Below, piece after piece: positions 50,689-61,200 of a DNA stretch of 64,000 bases. How positions within the stretch are numbered: the first letter of the stretch is position 1; the number at the start of each line of letters is the position of its first letter. Made by a program: the position numbers and the translations under genes. Source of the stretch: Oscillospiraceae bacterium (GTDB taxonomy: Bacteria; Bacillota; Clostridia; Oscillospirales; Ruminococcaceae); contig JAEEIA010000013.1 of assembly GCA_016281125.1 (NCBI GenBank), positions 54,270-118,269 of the forward strand, given 5' to 3'. A model generated the notes under the pieces. The model did no database searches. It was not told the origin of the DNA and saw only the letters and a list, made by a program, of their open reading frames with translations.

Positions 50689-53600
50689 TCAGCCCTCATT
50701 GCGGAACTTCATTGTGGCGGTGTAATACCGGTAGATTGCACAGACGGCGTCCTTTGCTGCCGGATTGTCGCTGTACGCTTCACTCGTCAGCACTGCATGC
50801 ACATACGAAAGTGCAGATGCATTGCATGTTGCCGTTCCGTTGTCTGTCCGGATCGTAAGCGTAAATGTATCAGCCAGCTTATGTGCGGAAATGCCGGGAA
50901 TCGCAACACAATAACGGCCGTCACTCATCGTGGTAGGTGTCACAGTTTCCGAACCCACGGTTACTTCGATCGGTCCGGTATAACCCGCATCCGGGCGGAT
51001 ATAGAACAGTACGGTTGATTTCGATCTGAGATCAAGCGAGTTTGTGACCGCCTGAATATCAGAATCGCCCTTTTCAAAACCGCGTGCATAATCCGACAGT
51101 TCACTGAGAACAGCATCGTAATCATAGGAATCTGTATAATGCTTTGCCATTTCAGCATGCTCTACACCGATCGTCCAATGATTGGTTGCAGCGAGTACCG
51201 GCTGTGCGTAGTGACCGTAATCCGCAATCGCACGCACAAGCGCAAGCGTATTTTCCGTATATTGCTCAGAATTCTCTTCAACGGTATTGATATAATCCAA
51301 AGCCGAATAATCCTGGCTTACGGTCTTTTCGTCGCCGTAACGGAGAACTGCCGTGATGGTATCTGCCATTTCCACAGCGGTCACATCGCAGGAGAAGCCG
51401 TAGTACTTCCCATTTTGATTCTTGAATTCCGGGTCAAAGCCGGCTGTCGTCTTTTTGCCGTTCACAGTGAATTCCATGCTGCATGCTTCTTTTTCTGCAT
51501 CCGTCAGAGAATCAAGGTTGACAAAGAAGTCAACGCCGATCTTCTCACCCAGCACAAGTCTGTGCGATTCAAATGTCGGTTCTGCTGCGGGTGCCTCATA
51601 CTGCACGACTGTGAGGAAGTTTCTGCCTACGGAAACGGCATCTGCGTTTCTTGCGATCACGGAGATGACATCTTTGACGCCGAGCTCCTCAGCCAGAAGG
51701 TCCGCAGGGATCTCAAAGGCCGCAGTTCCGTCCGTCAGCGGATAGGAATCGGTAAACAGACCGTTCACATACACATCAAGCGAGGCTGCTGCCGGATCGG
51801 AAACAGCCGCATTGACAGTCAGTCCGGTTCCTGCCGCGACCGCAGCATCCGCCTTTGCGCGGGAAGAGAACGTGTCCTCTTCTGCATCTTCTGCCGCAAG
51901 CGTGATATTTTCCGCTCTGGTATAGGGCGACGCACTGTCAGTTCTGGTGCTGTTGATCAGCGCATCATACGAAGAAAACTGCTCATCCAGCCAATCAATT
52001 CTGTCGCGCATGTACTGAATGAACAGATCCCTTTCGCCCTCATATCCTCTGACATAATCTGCCCATTCTTTATTCCCGTCTTTGTCCTGATGTTCGCTTC
52101 TGTCCCAGCGTGCTGCATCGGCAAGTCCGGATTCATACAGATACCGGCTGTCGGATTCAAGCTGGCCGTCAGGTCTGATCATATCCTCCAGATAGGATCT
52201 GATCTGCCAGTATTTGTCGGTTGCAGCCGTCACAAAATACGGATCATCAAGGAATTCACGGTAAAAATTCTGCGGTTCTTCAAACTTGGAAACCTTCCAG
52301 CCGGTCGGATCCGGATCGTAAGATTCGTCGATCGTTTTCCGGATCAGGATCGAACCTGCACCGGTATCGAAATCCCAGGGCGGGCCGAAGGTCAGCAGAC
52401 CGTCCTGCGGCTTATAGATGTATCTGCTCTTATAGCGGGCATCATTGTTGCCCATGACCTCCATCAGGAGCCAGTAGGAAACCATGGAGTCGAAATCTGC
52501 GATCTCTGTGTAATGCACCCTTCTGCCGTCAATGACCGTATAGCCGTCCTCTGAACAGTATGCATTCTCAAAATCCTGCCAGAGCGTCTGCACATATGCA
52601 AACATATCATTGTTGGTATTCAGGAATTCCGGCGACTTCATCATGATCTTCAGACCGTTCTCTGTCATGAATTTCGATTCCTCATCGTATTCCTCAGAGG
52701 ATTCAAACAGATAGCCGCCGGAAATGTTATCCGTGTACTTTTTGTAATACTTTGCGACATTATAGGTAACGCCTTCAAATGTCACTTCACCGGAAGTAAC
52801 CCACGAAAGATCCTCAACCATCTGTTCTTCCAGCGCGCTCTTCTGCTTCTTGGTGAACTTTTCCTTGTCTTTATCTGAATCGGCGATCGCATCAGCGGCA
52901 TCTTCCGCAGCCTTTTCCCAATCCAGAATATTGACACGGGCTTTTTCGATGCCGACCTGCTCACCGAGCTGATAGTTGCCGACATACTCGCCGTTCAGGA
53001 TCACATCGGTCCAGACAGTCTGCATGGTCGTCAGACCGAGTTCCTGCGAGAGCTTTGAAGCTGTCGTGTTGCGCAGCAGGCTCTCATCCTGATAATTTGC
53101 AAGCAGAACGTATTTTTTGCTCTCGCCCATGCCGTAAAGATTCGTCTTGTCTTTCAGCTTGATCTTGTAAGGCTTTTTCTCCCACTGCCAGGTTGTATTG
53201 CCGCGTCCCTGCAATGTGATCGTGCTGTCATAGACTGCGGTTTCCGTTTCGGTATTGTTCTGGATGAACATCGTGCCGTCCACTTTCACGGATTTGTCCT
53301 CCGGGGGCGGAACTGCATGATCCTTGGTTTCGATGTAAACAACAGGCAGCTTGCTGAAATATACCGTGTCCTCTGCGACCTTCTCTCCGTCAGCATAGCC
53401 CTCGACAGTGATCCACTTCTCATAGTATGCTTCCGACAGTTCAAACGTGGACACATCAACTTCCTGACCGTCTGCGATCAGCTTCAGCGTATAATTGTTC
53501 GGGTTTGTAATTTGCAGGGTATCCCCGACTTTCAGGTACGTTTTTTTGATCCCGAATGTTTCGGTCTGCTCCTCCTCTGCAAAGGCAGTCAGAACCGTTT

Positions 53601-53703
53601 TCCCGATGTACTGAGAACCGGCATTTGCAAACATCACATTCGCACATGCAGTCATGGCCAGTACAAAACTGATCGTTCGTTTGAGCGCTTTTCTGTTCAA
53701 CAA
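50689..53703 (-). CDS. CotH-kinase-domain surface protein
   Basis: A secreted 1004-residue protein from a TTG codon with AGGAGG eight bases upstream. The signal peptide is at about 1-42. A CotH domain at about 135-560 is recognised by STITLQGRGNTTWQWEKKPY, MGESKKYVLLANYQDESLLR, VWTDVILNGEYVGNYQLGEQ and the ATP/metal block PPWDFDTGAGS. The C-terminal 350 residues hold strand-rich repeats without a dockerin or sortase signal. CotH proteins are atypical kinases that phosphorylate spore-coat or surface proteins; dockerin-bearing CotH proteins occur in ruminococcal cellulosomes. Its target here is unknown; the peptide and Thr/Ser-rich protein downstream are candidates. Confidence 0.9.
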   Translation of the reverse strand: MLNRKALKRTISFVLAMTACANVMFANAGSQYIGKTVLTAFAEEEQTETFGIKKTYLKVGDTLQITNPNNYTLKLIADGQEVDVSTFELSEAYYEKWITVEGYADGEKVAEDTVYFSKLPVVYIETKDHAVPPPEDKSVKVDGTMFIQNNTETETAVYDSTITLQGRGNTTWQWEKKPYKIKLKDKTNLYGMGESKKYVLLANYQDESLLRNTTASKLSQELGLTTMQTVWTDVILNGEYVGNYQLGEQVGIEKARVNILDWEKAAEDAADAIADSDKDKEKFTKKQKSALEEQMVEDLSWVTSGEVTFEGVTYNVAKYYKKYTDNISGGYLFESSEEYDEESKFMTENGLKIMMKSPEFLNTNNDMFAYVQTLWQDFENAYCSEDGYTVIDGRRVHYTEIADFDSMVSYWLLMEVMGNNDARYKSRYIYKPQDGLLTFGPPWDFDTGAGSILIRKTIDESYDPDPTGWKVSKFEEPQNFYREFLDDPYFVTAATDKYWQIRSYLEDMIRPDGQLESDSRYLYESGLADAARWDRSEHQDKDGNKEWADYVRGYEGERDLFIQYMRDRIDWLDEQFSSYDALINSTRTDSASPYTRAENITLAAEDAEEDTFSSRAKADAAVAAGTGLTVNAAVSDPAAASLDVYVNGLFTDSYPLTDGTAAFEIPADLLAEELGVKDVISVIARNADAVSVGRNFLTVVQYEAPAAEPTFESHRLVLGEKIGVDFFVNLDSLTDAEKEACSMEFTVNGKKTTAGFDPEFKNQNGKYYGFSCDVTAVEMADTITAVLRYGDEKTVSQDYSALDYINTVEENSEQYTENTLALVRAIADYGHYAQPVLAATNHWTIGVEHAEMAKHYTDSYDYDAVLSELSDYARGFEKGDSDIQAVTNSLDLRSKSTVLFYIRPDAGYTGPIEVTVGSETVTPTTMSDGRYCVAIPGISAHKLADTFTLTIRTDNGTATCNASALSYVHAVLTSEAYSDNPAAKDAVCAIYRYYTATMKFRNEG

Positions 53704-54133
53704 TTTCCATTCCTCCTAAATTTGCCGCGTCGGTTTCATTCCTTGATGCAGCAATCATAATGAAGTGTTTCAGAGGCGTGACCGCCTGAATGTTCTGCGA
53801 ACAACGGATGGATGAATGTAGAAAAGCGTTTGAAAAGATCATTACTGAATATGTTCGTCAGACAGCGGAAGGGACAACACCGTCAAAACACTTTTCCGGC
53901 AGAACGCCGGGCTCTGTGTACACTGTTCCGTGCAAAAGCAGATAAAATCGCAGCTCCTGCGTGTATCCCCTCCTTCCGTTCAGAGGATCCTGCTGCTTCC
54001 TGCCGGCAGGATTCCATTATGATGATTGCAAAAACGCACCTGCCGGAAAGCATGTTCCGGCAGAATACGGATTCCCGCTTCACAGGCTGACCGGACTTGC
54101 AGCCGATTCCAAGCGTACCGGGTATGTGACATT
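53704..54133 (-). other. Long untranslated leader of the CotH gene
   Basis: About 430 bases lie between the CotH promoter and its start codon. Open frames inside lack ribosome binding sites. It contains strong hairpins such as CTGCCGGAA-x-TTCCGGCAG (about 54040-54064). I recognise no known riboswitch. Confidence 0.55.
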
Positions 54134-54139
54134 TTATTA

Positions 54140-54168
54140 ATTATATCATAGAATCCGTTTTGTGACAA
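54140..54168 (-). promoter_or_regulatory. Promoter of the CotH operon
   Basis: TTGTCA (54168-54163), 17 bases, TATAAT (54145-54140) with TGA before it. Confidence 0.8.
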
Positions 54169-54375
54169 TATGATATATTAACTATCGGACGCCGAAAAAT
54201 GCAAATACGGGCAGGCATTTTTTGTAAAATGTGTCTTTGTTGCTTTCCTACATGCACATTATATCGCATCGGAAGTCATTTGTGTGCAGAATTACAAATT
54301 TGTAATTGCAGGATCGGATATTGGGTTGCATCTATCTATAAAGTCATGAAAATGTCATGTGTATCACTCCTTGCG

Positions 54376-54405
54376 TTGACTTTTTGTATGGGCTTGTGAT
54401 ATAAT
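54376..54405 (+). promoter_or_regulatory. Promoter of the SUKH gene
   Basis: TTGACT, 18 bases, TATAAT with TGA before it. Confidence 0.85.
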
Positions 54406-54465
54406 AAGGGAAAGCAGATGATGTCTGCTTGAATGAAAAGACCAATGTGATAGGAGGATACGGCT

Positions 54466-54903
54466 ATGTTCAAATTTTTAGCGGAGGAAACCGACAACAG
54501 GGAAAAGAGCGCAGAGCGCATTGCGTATCTCGAACAGAAATACGGAATTGTCTTCCCGGACATTCTTCGGCAGCTATACGCAAAAACAGACAACACCAGT
54601 GAAATGCATCTCTGTGTATTCCAAATTGATGGGTTTGAATTTGAAGCTTCGGAGCTGATTTCTCTGGATACAGAAGAATACAGCTTTGAATATGTAGCCG
54701 ATATGGATCGTAAAAACGGCTTCCTACCTTCCGAATACTACCCACTGATGTATGACCGCGGCGGAGCAACATTCTATTGGAGCGCCGATTCACAGAAGGT
54801 TTTCTTTGTCACGGATGATGATATTGAGAATCCGACACTGATTTCCGAGAGTATCGAAGCATTCTTTGAACTGCTTGATAATTCTATCGTTGAAGAAGAA
54901 TAA
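54466..54903 (+). CDS. SMI1/KNR4 (SUKH) family protein
   Basis: A 145-residue acidic protein with the SUKH pattern: an N-terminal helix pair leading to LEQKYGIVFPDILRQLYAKT, then a middle IDGFEFEASELISL strand region and DRGGATFYWSADSQKVFFVT. SUKH proteins are often immunity factors against nuclease toxins of polymorphic systems. No toxin gene is adjacent, so it may be an orphan immunity gene. AGGAGGATACGGCT precedes the ATG, and a strong promoter drives it alone. Confidence 0.8.
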   Translation: MFKFLAEETDNREKSAERIAYLEQKYGIVFPDILRQLYAKTDNTSEMHLCVFQIDGFEFEASELISLDTEEYSFEYVADMDRKNGFLPSEYYPLMYDRGGATFYWSADSQKVFFVTDDDIENPTLISESIEAFFELLDNSIVEEE

Positions 54904-54910
54904 AATATAC

Positions 54911-54952
54911 ACAAGACAGCCTCTCCGTCATCCGGAAGGGCTGTTCTTTTAC
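54911..54952 (+). terminator. Terminator of the SUKH gene
   Basis: ACAGCC pairs with GGCTGT with an imperfect inner stem (CTCCG/CCGGAA), followed by TCTTTTA. Confidence 0.65.
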
Positions 54953-55129
54953 GGATGTTACGATTCGGTGGTTTCATTACTCCCGCATATCCGAAAGCGT
55001 ATGCAAAGATGAGAATGCTCATCACAACAGACCATGTAAAGCAGTTCCATCCATCGGGCAAAGTCATGCGATCTTGACGGCAAATGCTGCTTCGCAGTCG
55101 GGAGTACCCGAACCCTGTTCTATTCTGTC

Positions 55130-55158
55130 TTGCATATTTTCCAGAAGTGTGCTATACT
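55130..55158 (+). promoter_or_regulatory. Promoter of the GNAT gene with long leader
   Basis: TTGCAT, 17 bases, TATACT with TGC before it, 254 bases before the start codon. The leader has CTGTCGCA-AAATC-TGCGACAG near 55210-55232 and no clear reading frame. Upstream bases 54953-55129 show nothing recognisable. Confidence 0.65.
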
Positions 55159-55411
55159 GTATCTGACGATTCAATTTGCTGATCATAAACAGAAAGGACG
55201 ATCGGGTAGCTGTCGCAAAATCTGCGACAGTTCAAATGACAGGCAACTGTGAAGGCACGAGACAGGTTGACTACTATAACCTCAATGTCATCATGAACTG
55301 TATGGTTTGAATAAGACAGCACTGCTCCACAAAACCAACGCGGCTATGCTTTTCGATTCTCTTTTCAGATTGGTGTTGTCCTGATAATCGGAATATATGG
55401 AGATTAAAGTA

Positions 55412-55879
55412 ATGAAATTTGAATACAGAAAAGCGACCATTGATGATTTGGATCTGCTGATCAAAACTCGAATTGAAGTATTAAGAGCAGCGAATAATCT
55501 TGACGATAGTATTGATATGTCAACAGTCGAAAGAGAGTCTCGCCTTTATTACGAGGACGCTTTGACAAATGATCTCCATACAGCATATTTAGTTTTTGAT
55601 GAGAAGGATTTTGTTGGTGCCGGAGGAATCAGCTACTATACCGTTATGCCTACATTCCATAACCCAACAGGTAGAAAAGCATATATTATGAATATGTATA
55701 CCAGACCGGATCACAGAAGAATGGGTATTGCAACAAGGACCCTTGAATTACTGATTCAGGATGCACAAAAGCGCGGAATTACATCTATCAGTCTTGAAGC
55801 AACAGATTTAGGAAGAAAACTGTATGAAAGCTATGGATTCATTCCCATGACTTCTGAAATGGAGTTACCAATCAAATAA
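55412..55879 (+). CDS. GNAT-family acetyltransferase
   Basis: A 155-residue N-acetyltransferase with MNMYTRPDHRRMGIATRTLE as the acetyl-CoA site and LEATDLGRKLYESYGFIPM at the end, typical of GNAT motif B. GGAG eight bases before the ATG at 55412 decides the start over an ATG 15 bases upstream. It is AT-rich compared with the left half of the window. A toxin-neutralising, antibiotic-modifying or metabolic role cannot be told apart. Confidence 0.85.
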   Translation: MKFEYRKATIDDLDLLIKTRIEVLRAANNLDDSIDMSTVERESRLYYEDALTNDLHTAYLVFDEKDFVGAGGISYYTVMPTFHNPTGRKAYIMNMYTRPDHRRMGIATRTLELLIQDAQKRGITSISLEATDLGRKLYESYGFIPMTSEMELPIK

Positions 55880-55895
55880 TTGCTGATTTAACGCA

Positions 55896-55926
55896 GGAAC
55901 ACTTTCCTGAAATGGGGAGTTTTTCA
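55896..55926 (+). terminator. Possible hairpin after the GNAT gene
   Basis: GGAACACTTTCCTGAAATGG and GGAGTTTTTC form a weak stem with a T run. A similar block (AAACACTTTTCTGAAAAGGG) follows the gene at 24064-24597. The remaining bases to 56100 hold no supported gene. Confidence 0.4.
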
Positions 55927-56100
55927 ATATGGTTATGAGCGAAAAAGCACTAAAATACTGCGTTCAGAAACGTATTGATAGATTAACCCAATATCAGTAT
56001 TGCACGCCCATTTTCGGTCGATCGATGCTGACTTGGGCACTTTGCATTCACTCTTGGGCGTTCCCAACCCCTATTCTCATTTTCCTTTCCGTCAAAAACA

Positions 56101-56143
56101 ACCGCGCAGATTTAGATAATTCTGCGCGGTTTTGCTTTTTATA
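56101..56143. terminator. Bidirectional terminator
   Basis: ACCGCGCAGA pairs with TCTGCGCGGT, followed by TTTGCTTTTT on the plus strand and TGTTTTTG on the minus strand. Confidence 0.88.
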
Positions 56144-57428
56144 TTGCAGTGTCATCCAGCAGAAAGTCTGTCAGCCCGATATTCAGGACACCGCTGTCGT
56201 TGTACCAGCGCTTGCGGATATCTTTGCGAACGATGATTTTCGGGAACGAATCATTTGTCAGAGCGAGCGGTTTTAGTTCCTGTGCTGCTTTGGCTTCATC
56301 AGGCAAAGCAAATGCAGACTGAATATAAATTTTCTTGCCGCCCATGGATGCTATAAAGTCAATCTCGCGAGCAACCTTTGAGTAGCTGCCGGAACCGTTT
56401 CTTTCATTTGCATATACGACACCAATATCGACTGTATAGCCGCGAAGAATCAGCTCATTATAAATGATGTTCTCCATGATGTGTGTCATTTCCTGTTGCC
56501 GGAATCCGATGCGGGCATTGCGCAAGCCAATATCTTCACAATAGTATTTGTACGGATATTCAAAATACTTACGGCCTTTCACATCAAAGCGCTTGCTCTC
56601 ACTGAACAGGAAAGCATCCTCCAGATGTCCGATATATGCAGAGATCGTATTCTGCGAAACCGCATCTCCGGTTACGGAACGAATTGTGTCCGCGATCTTT
56701 TTCGGGTTGGTCAGCGAACCGATCGACGAGCTAAGCAGATCCAGAAGCTGCCGCAGAATATCCTCTCGCTCAATCTGTTTGCGATCCACGATATCCTTGA
56801 TATAAACTTCATTGAACAGAGAAGTCAGATAGTTGGCTTTCGCTGTATCATTCGGTCGGGAGATAATGAGCGGCATTCCGCCGTAAAAGGCGTACTGCTC
56901 AAAAGCGTCTTCCTTGTCGCCGCCGACAGCAGAATAATACTCAGCAAAACTCAGCGGATGCACCTGAATCTCATCACTGCGTCCGCGGAACTCTGTCAGA
57001 ATATCCTTGGAGAGCATTCTGGAATTGCTTCCGGTCACATAGATATCGAGGTTCGGAAGAGAGCGCAGATCGTTAAGTGCATCATAAAAAGTGATCGGTT
57101 TTCCGTCAGGGTTATACGGGTTCTTTACTGTGTCAGACATCTGAATCTCATCGACGAACAGATAATACTGCCCTTCCTGCCCTTCGACCTGGCTGCGGAC
57201 ATACTCCGCCAGCACAAGCGGGTTGCGGTATTGGATATCTTTGGTCAGGTCGAGCTCGATGGATATGATGTGCTCCGGCGTGACACCCTGTTCGGATAGA
57301 TAGTGCCGGAACAGCGTGTTCAGCAGAAACGACTTCCCGCAGCGACGGATGCCAGTGATGACCTTGACCTGTCCGTCCCACATATAGTCAATAATCCGGT
57401 GCAAATAACGCTCTCTTTGAATCTCCAT
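56139..57428 (-). CDS. AAA-family ATPase with DUF4143 domain
   Basis: A 429-residue protein. An AAA_14 ATPase with Walker A ITGIRRCGKS near residue 25 and Walker B YLFVDEIQMSD, sensor TGSNSRML and arginine-finger-like FRGRSDEI is followed by DUF4143 at about 200-385 (EVYIKDIVDRKQIER, KRFDVKGRKYFEYPYKYYCE). The family is common in mobile and variable regions of gut Firmicutes and has a restriction-nuclease-like C-terminal fold. Its role is unknown. GAGGTG precedes the ATG. Confidence 0.9.
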   Translation of the reverse strand: MEIQRERYLHRIIDYMWDGQVKVITGIRRCGKSFLLNTLFRHYLSEQGVTPEHIISIELDLTKDIQYRNPLVLAEYVRSQVEGQEGQYYLFVDEIQMSDTVKNPYNPDGKPITFYDALNDLRSLPNLDIYVTGSNSRMLSKDILTEFRGRSDEIQVHPLSFAEYYSAVGGDKEDAFEQYAFYGGMPLIISRPNDTAKANYLTSLFNEVYIKDIVDRKQIEREDILRQLLDLLSSSIGSLTNPKKIADTIRSVTGDAVSQNTISAYIGHLEDAFLFSESKRFDVKGRKYFEYPYKYYCEDIGLRNARIGFRQQEMTHIMENIIYNELILRGYTVDIGVVYANERNGSGSYSKVAREIDFIASMGGKKIYIQSAFALPDEAKAAQELKPLALTNDSFPKIIVRKDIRKRWYNDSGVLNIGLTDFLLDDTAI

Positions 57429-57477
57429 GCAATCACCTCATTGAAAAGTACGGCGAGTTTTAGTGCTAGTTTTCACT

Positions 57478-57507
57478 ATTATACCACAATGAGAGGAAAA
57501 TAGTCAA
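57478..57507 (-). promoter_or_regulatory. Promoter of the DUF4143 ATPase gene
   Basis: TTGACT (57507-57502), 18 bases, TATAAT (57483-57478) with TGG before it. Confidence 0.8.
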
Positions 57508-57803
57508 TAGGAAACCGGAATTCGACTGAAATGTTTTGCGAGTTTTGGCGGAAGTGTTCAGAGCCCATCAGTCTTTTTCCAAGATAGCGATTCATCTTTT
57601 GGGCTTGTGAGGGACGGCAAACGCCGCGTTCGTCGCGAAATATGCGTATTTACGTTGATTATGTGCTTATTGGCGGCTTGATGCGTTAGAAGTTGACGGA
57701 GAAAACGAGGAATAGGATTCTCCATTCAAATGGATTGGAATCGTAGATAGTATTGAAAAAAGGTTTAATGTGTTCAGAGCTGTACCGTATGATTATTACG
57801 ATA
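57508..57803. other. Intergenic region without recognised features
   Basis: About 300 AT-rich bases between the DUF4143 promoter and the end of the Nudix gene. I see no gene, terminator or repeat. It may be remnant DNA from insertion events. Confidence 0.5.
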
Positions 57804-58205
57804 CTAATTCATCATCTCTCGTATTCTTTCCACCAGCCCATAATCCGCAGGCAGCCACTTTACGCTGTTAAGCTCGTCCTTTGAGAGCCAGCGTGCCTCC
57901 TGCGCCTCCAGCAAAACCAGCTGCCCCTCTATGACTTCACACCAGAAGCAGTCCATTGATAGATGAAAGTCAGGGTAATCATACTCGACTGTTTCAATCA
58001 GATCGCCCACTTTTATTGTTGTTGCAAGCTCTTCCCATATTTCTCTTACCAATGCTTTCTGCGCAGTTTCGCCAGCTTCGATCTTTCCGCCCGGAAATTC
58101 CCATTGTCCTTTGAATTCGCCGTATCCTCTTGCAGTCGCAAATATACGTTTTTTCTCTTGCATAGAATCGCATATCACAGCTGCAACTACCTTAATCGTT
58201 TTCAT
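57804..58205 (-). CDS. Nudix hydrolase (MutT-type)
   Basis: A 133-residue Nudix enzyme with the box GGKIEAGETAQKALVREIWE followed by ELAT, i.e. G-x5-E-x7-R-E-x2-E-E. The WEFPGGK stretch before the box is typical of MutT/8-oxo-dGTP diphosphatases. It overlaps the stop of the helicase gene: ATG at 58211 lies in ATGA, but 58205 has GGTGGG at proper spacing and is preferred. Coupling to the helicase suggests a shared process, such as nucleotide handling in a defence response. The substrate is not proven. Confidence 0.9.
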   Translation of the reverse strand: MKTIKVVAAVICDSMQEKKRIFATARGYGEFKGQWEFPGGKIEAGETAQKALVREIWEELATTIKVGDLIETVEYDYPDFHLSMDCFWCEVIEGQLVLLEAQEARWLSKDELNSVKWLPADYGLVERIREMMN

Positions 58206-58207
58206 AT

Positions 58208-61200
58208 TCATCCCACCGTCAGCTGATTCGTCTTTCGCAGATACTTCGCCGGAATCGGTGTATGCAGCTTCCAGACGATATTCATCGGCTTGGAGCCTTC
58301 CGCCTGCACAAAATCTGCAAGTCCGAGAAATGTATAAGGCGCGGCGCCCAGCTTGCTGTTTTTGTATTCGCGGACAAACAGCATGACATTGCTGCCCAGT
58401 TCCCGATGATGCTGATAACGCTGACCGGTTTTGCTTTCCGGTGATGTGGTGCTCTGACTCTGCCAGTGAAACAGCGTTTCATTGATCGAATAGTCATGAT
58501 ACATCGTGGTGGGAGAATAATCCTTGTCCGATTTATTCAGCGTCACAAACAGCAGATCGGTCTTCTTGTCTTCCAGATATTTCACACCCTCACGCAGCGA
58601 GCTCGGCTTCATGAAATCCAATGCGACAAGAATCTGATCGCGCGTATAGCTGCAATGCACATCCAGCGGGCATTCAAAATCAACCTGCACCGGCTCGTCT
58701 ACAAAGTCGAGCTGATCGTATTTGTAGTACAGCAATTCGATGATCTCATGCATCATGACCGGCGATGCCGCAATCTGTCGGAAGCCGTCAAGCAGGTCGG
58801 TAAAACCGCATTCCTCGTATGACTTCTGCCAGATCGTGAATTGCAGCATCTGCCACATGCGCTGCTGTACGCCGTCAAACTGATCAATCGTGTATCTTGC
58901 AATCTCCGGCAGATAATCCACTGCCAGTTCAATCAGTCTGTGAGAATCAATATACGACAACCGCGGCAGTGCTTTTGTAATGACTTCTTCCAGCGGTTCC
59001 GTGAAGTTTTCCCGCACTTCCGCCTGAACGCAGAGCCGTGCAAAGCTGGTTTTCGTTGCGTATATTGCGCTGATATCCAGCTGATAATCATGCAGGAAAT
59101 TGGCAAGCGTCAGCTCTTTTCCGGTATCCTCCGTATATGCAGCAATGCGCCGGACCATGGCACTTTTGTTTCCAACTGCCTGCCGGATGTTTTCAATGAT
59201 ATACTGCTGCGCCTGCTTTTCAAGCTGGATATAGCAGCCCTTCGGCAGCATCGGGAAGCCCTTTTCAATCTCTTCCTTCACACTGCGTTCAGTATTGCCG
59301 AGAAGCGCGGCAAACTTTGATGCAAAGTTATATTTGACATGCGCCTGTCCGATGAAGTCCAGTACGGTCAGGCAGTCCTTCCCTTCACAAAGACGCAGAC
59401 CGCGTCCGAGCTGCTGCAAAAAGACTGTCAAACTTTCCGTCGGACGCAGAAACATCACCGTGTTGATCTCCGGAATATCCAAGCCTTCATTATACAGATC
59501 AACAGTGAATATGAATTTGATCCCGCCGTTTTTCAGCTGGTTCTGTGCGGAATCACGCACATCCTTCGGGCTGTCCGCTGTCAGCGCAATCGACGGAATC
59601 CCATGCTTACAGAAACGCTGTGCCATATATTCCGCGTGCTCTTTTGATACGCAGAAGCCGAGACCTTTGACCTTTTCCATATCCGCAACATATTTGTTCA
59701 GCTGTTTCAGAATCAGCATCACACGGATATCGTTTCCGGTATAGAGCTGTGACAGCGCCGCACGGTCATACCCTCCGCGTGACCATTTGATGCTGTGCAG
59801 GTCAACGTCATCCGAGACGCCGAAATAATGGAACGGACAGAGCAGCTTACGGTCGATCGCTTCCGGAAGCCGGATCTCCGCAGCGATACGGTCATCGAAA
59901 TAGGTCAGAATGTTTTTGCCGTCCATACGTTCCGGCGTCGCGGTCAGACCGAGCAGAATCTTCGGCTTGTAGTATTCCAGCAGCCGTTGATAGGTCGGTG
60001 CCGCAGCATGGTGGAATTCGTCCACGATGATGAAATCATAATAATCAGGTGTCGTTTTCTGATCGAGTGCCTGAGAATTGAATGTCTCAATGGATATAAA
60101 CAGATGCTCAAAGCTAGTCGGCACTACACCGCCGTAGAACAGTTCTCCGAAATTGGCATCGTGCAGCACACCGCGAAAACATTTGAGACTTTGCTTCAAA
60201 ATCTCTTTTCGGTGGGCGACAAACAACAGACGCGCATGACCGTTCTGTGCGATCCGGAAACGCTTATAGTCAAACGCAGAGATCACAGTTTTGCCTGTTC
60301 CGGTTGCAGCCACAACAAGGTTTTTGTAATGCTTCCGGATATCGCGCTCAACTGCCAGACGGTCGAGAATCTCCTGCTGATAGGAAAACGGACGGATATC
60401 GAAGCTGTAATCGCTCTGGTCGGATGCGTGACGCTCTGCTTTCAGCGCCAGCAGCAGATGTTCCCGTTCATCCGCAGAATACAGCGAAAAATCATTGCTG
60501 TTCCAATAGTTTTCAAAGGTCGCGTGAATCTTTCGGATCGTATGCGGCTGGTCGTGCGCTGTGATTTTGAGATTCCATTCCAGACCGCTTGACATCGCCG
60601 CATTGGAAAGATTAGATGAACCGATATAGGCGGTCGTAAAACCGGTATCACGGTAGAATACATAGGATTTTGCGTGCAGGCGCGTGCGTTCGGTATCATA
60701 GGATACTTTGATTTCGGTATTCTCCAGCTTGCTGAGTTCCTCGACTGCTTTTGCATCGGTTGCGCCCATATATGATGTCGTAATGACGCGCAGTTTTCCT
60801 CCGCGATGTGTGAATGCGGTCAGTTCATCAAGGATCAGCACCAGTCCGCTCCATTTGATAAACGAAACCAGCATATCAATCCGGTCAGCCGATTCGATCT
60901 CCTTTTTCAGTTCCGTCATCATCTGCGGTTCATGAACGGCACCTGTAAACAGCGAGCTCATTGACAGCGATGTTTCCGGCCGGGACATGGTAATCTGATT
61001 GCGGAGCGCATCAGCATTATTCTGCATATTTGCAACGGCAAGCAGCTGTTCCGCGCGCTGATCGACGCACATGCCGTCAAATTCTTCGTCATCGGTCAGC
61101 TCCGTGATTGCAGCAACAATTCTGTTTGCAAGCTCCAGCTGCTTCCCGGTATCATCCGCAGAAAGTCGAGCCAGACCTTTTTCAATGATCTCTGTCAGAT

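Noticed and set aside
53812..54090. Open frames in the CotH leader on both strands
   Set aside because: No ribosome binding sites and no recognisable sequence; the region is better explained as untranslated leader.
55929..56276. 115-codon plus-strand frame after the GNAT gene
   Set aside because: It reads through a strong terminator into the antisense of the DUF4143 gene.
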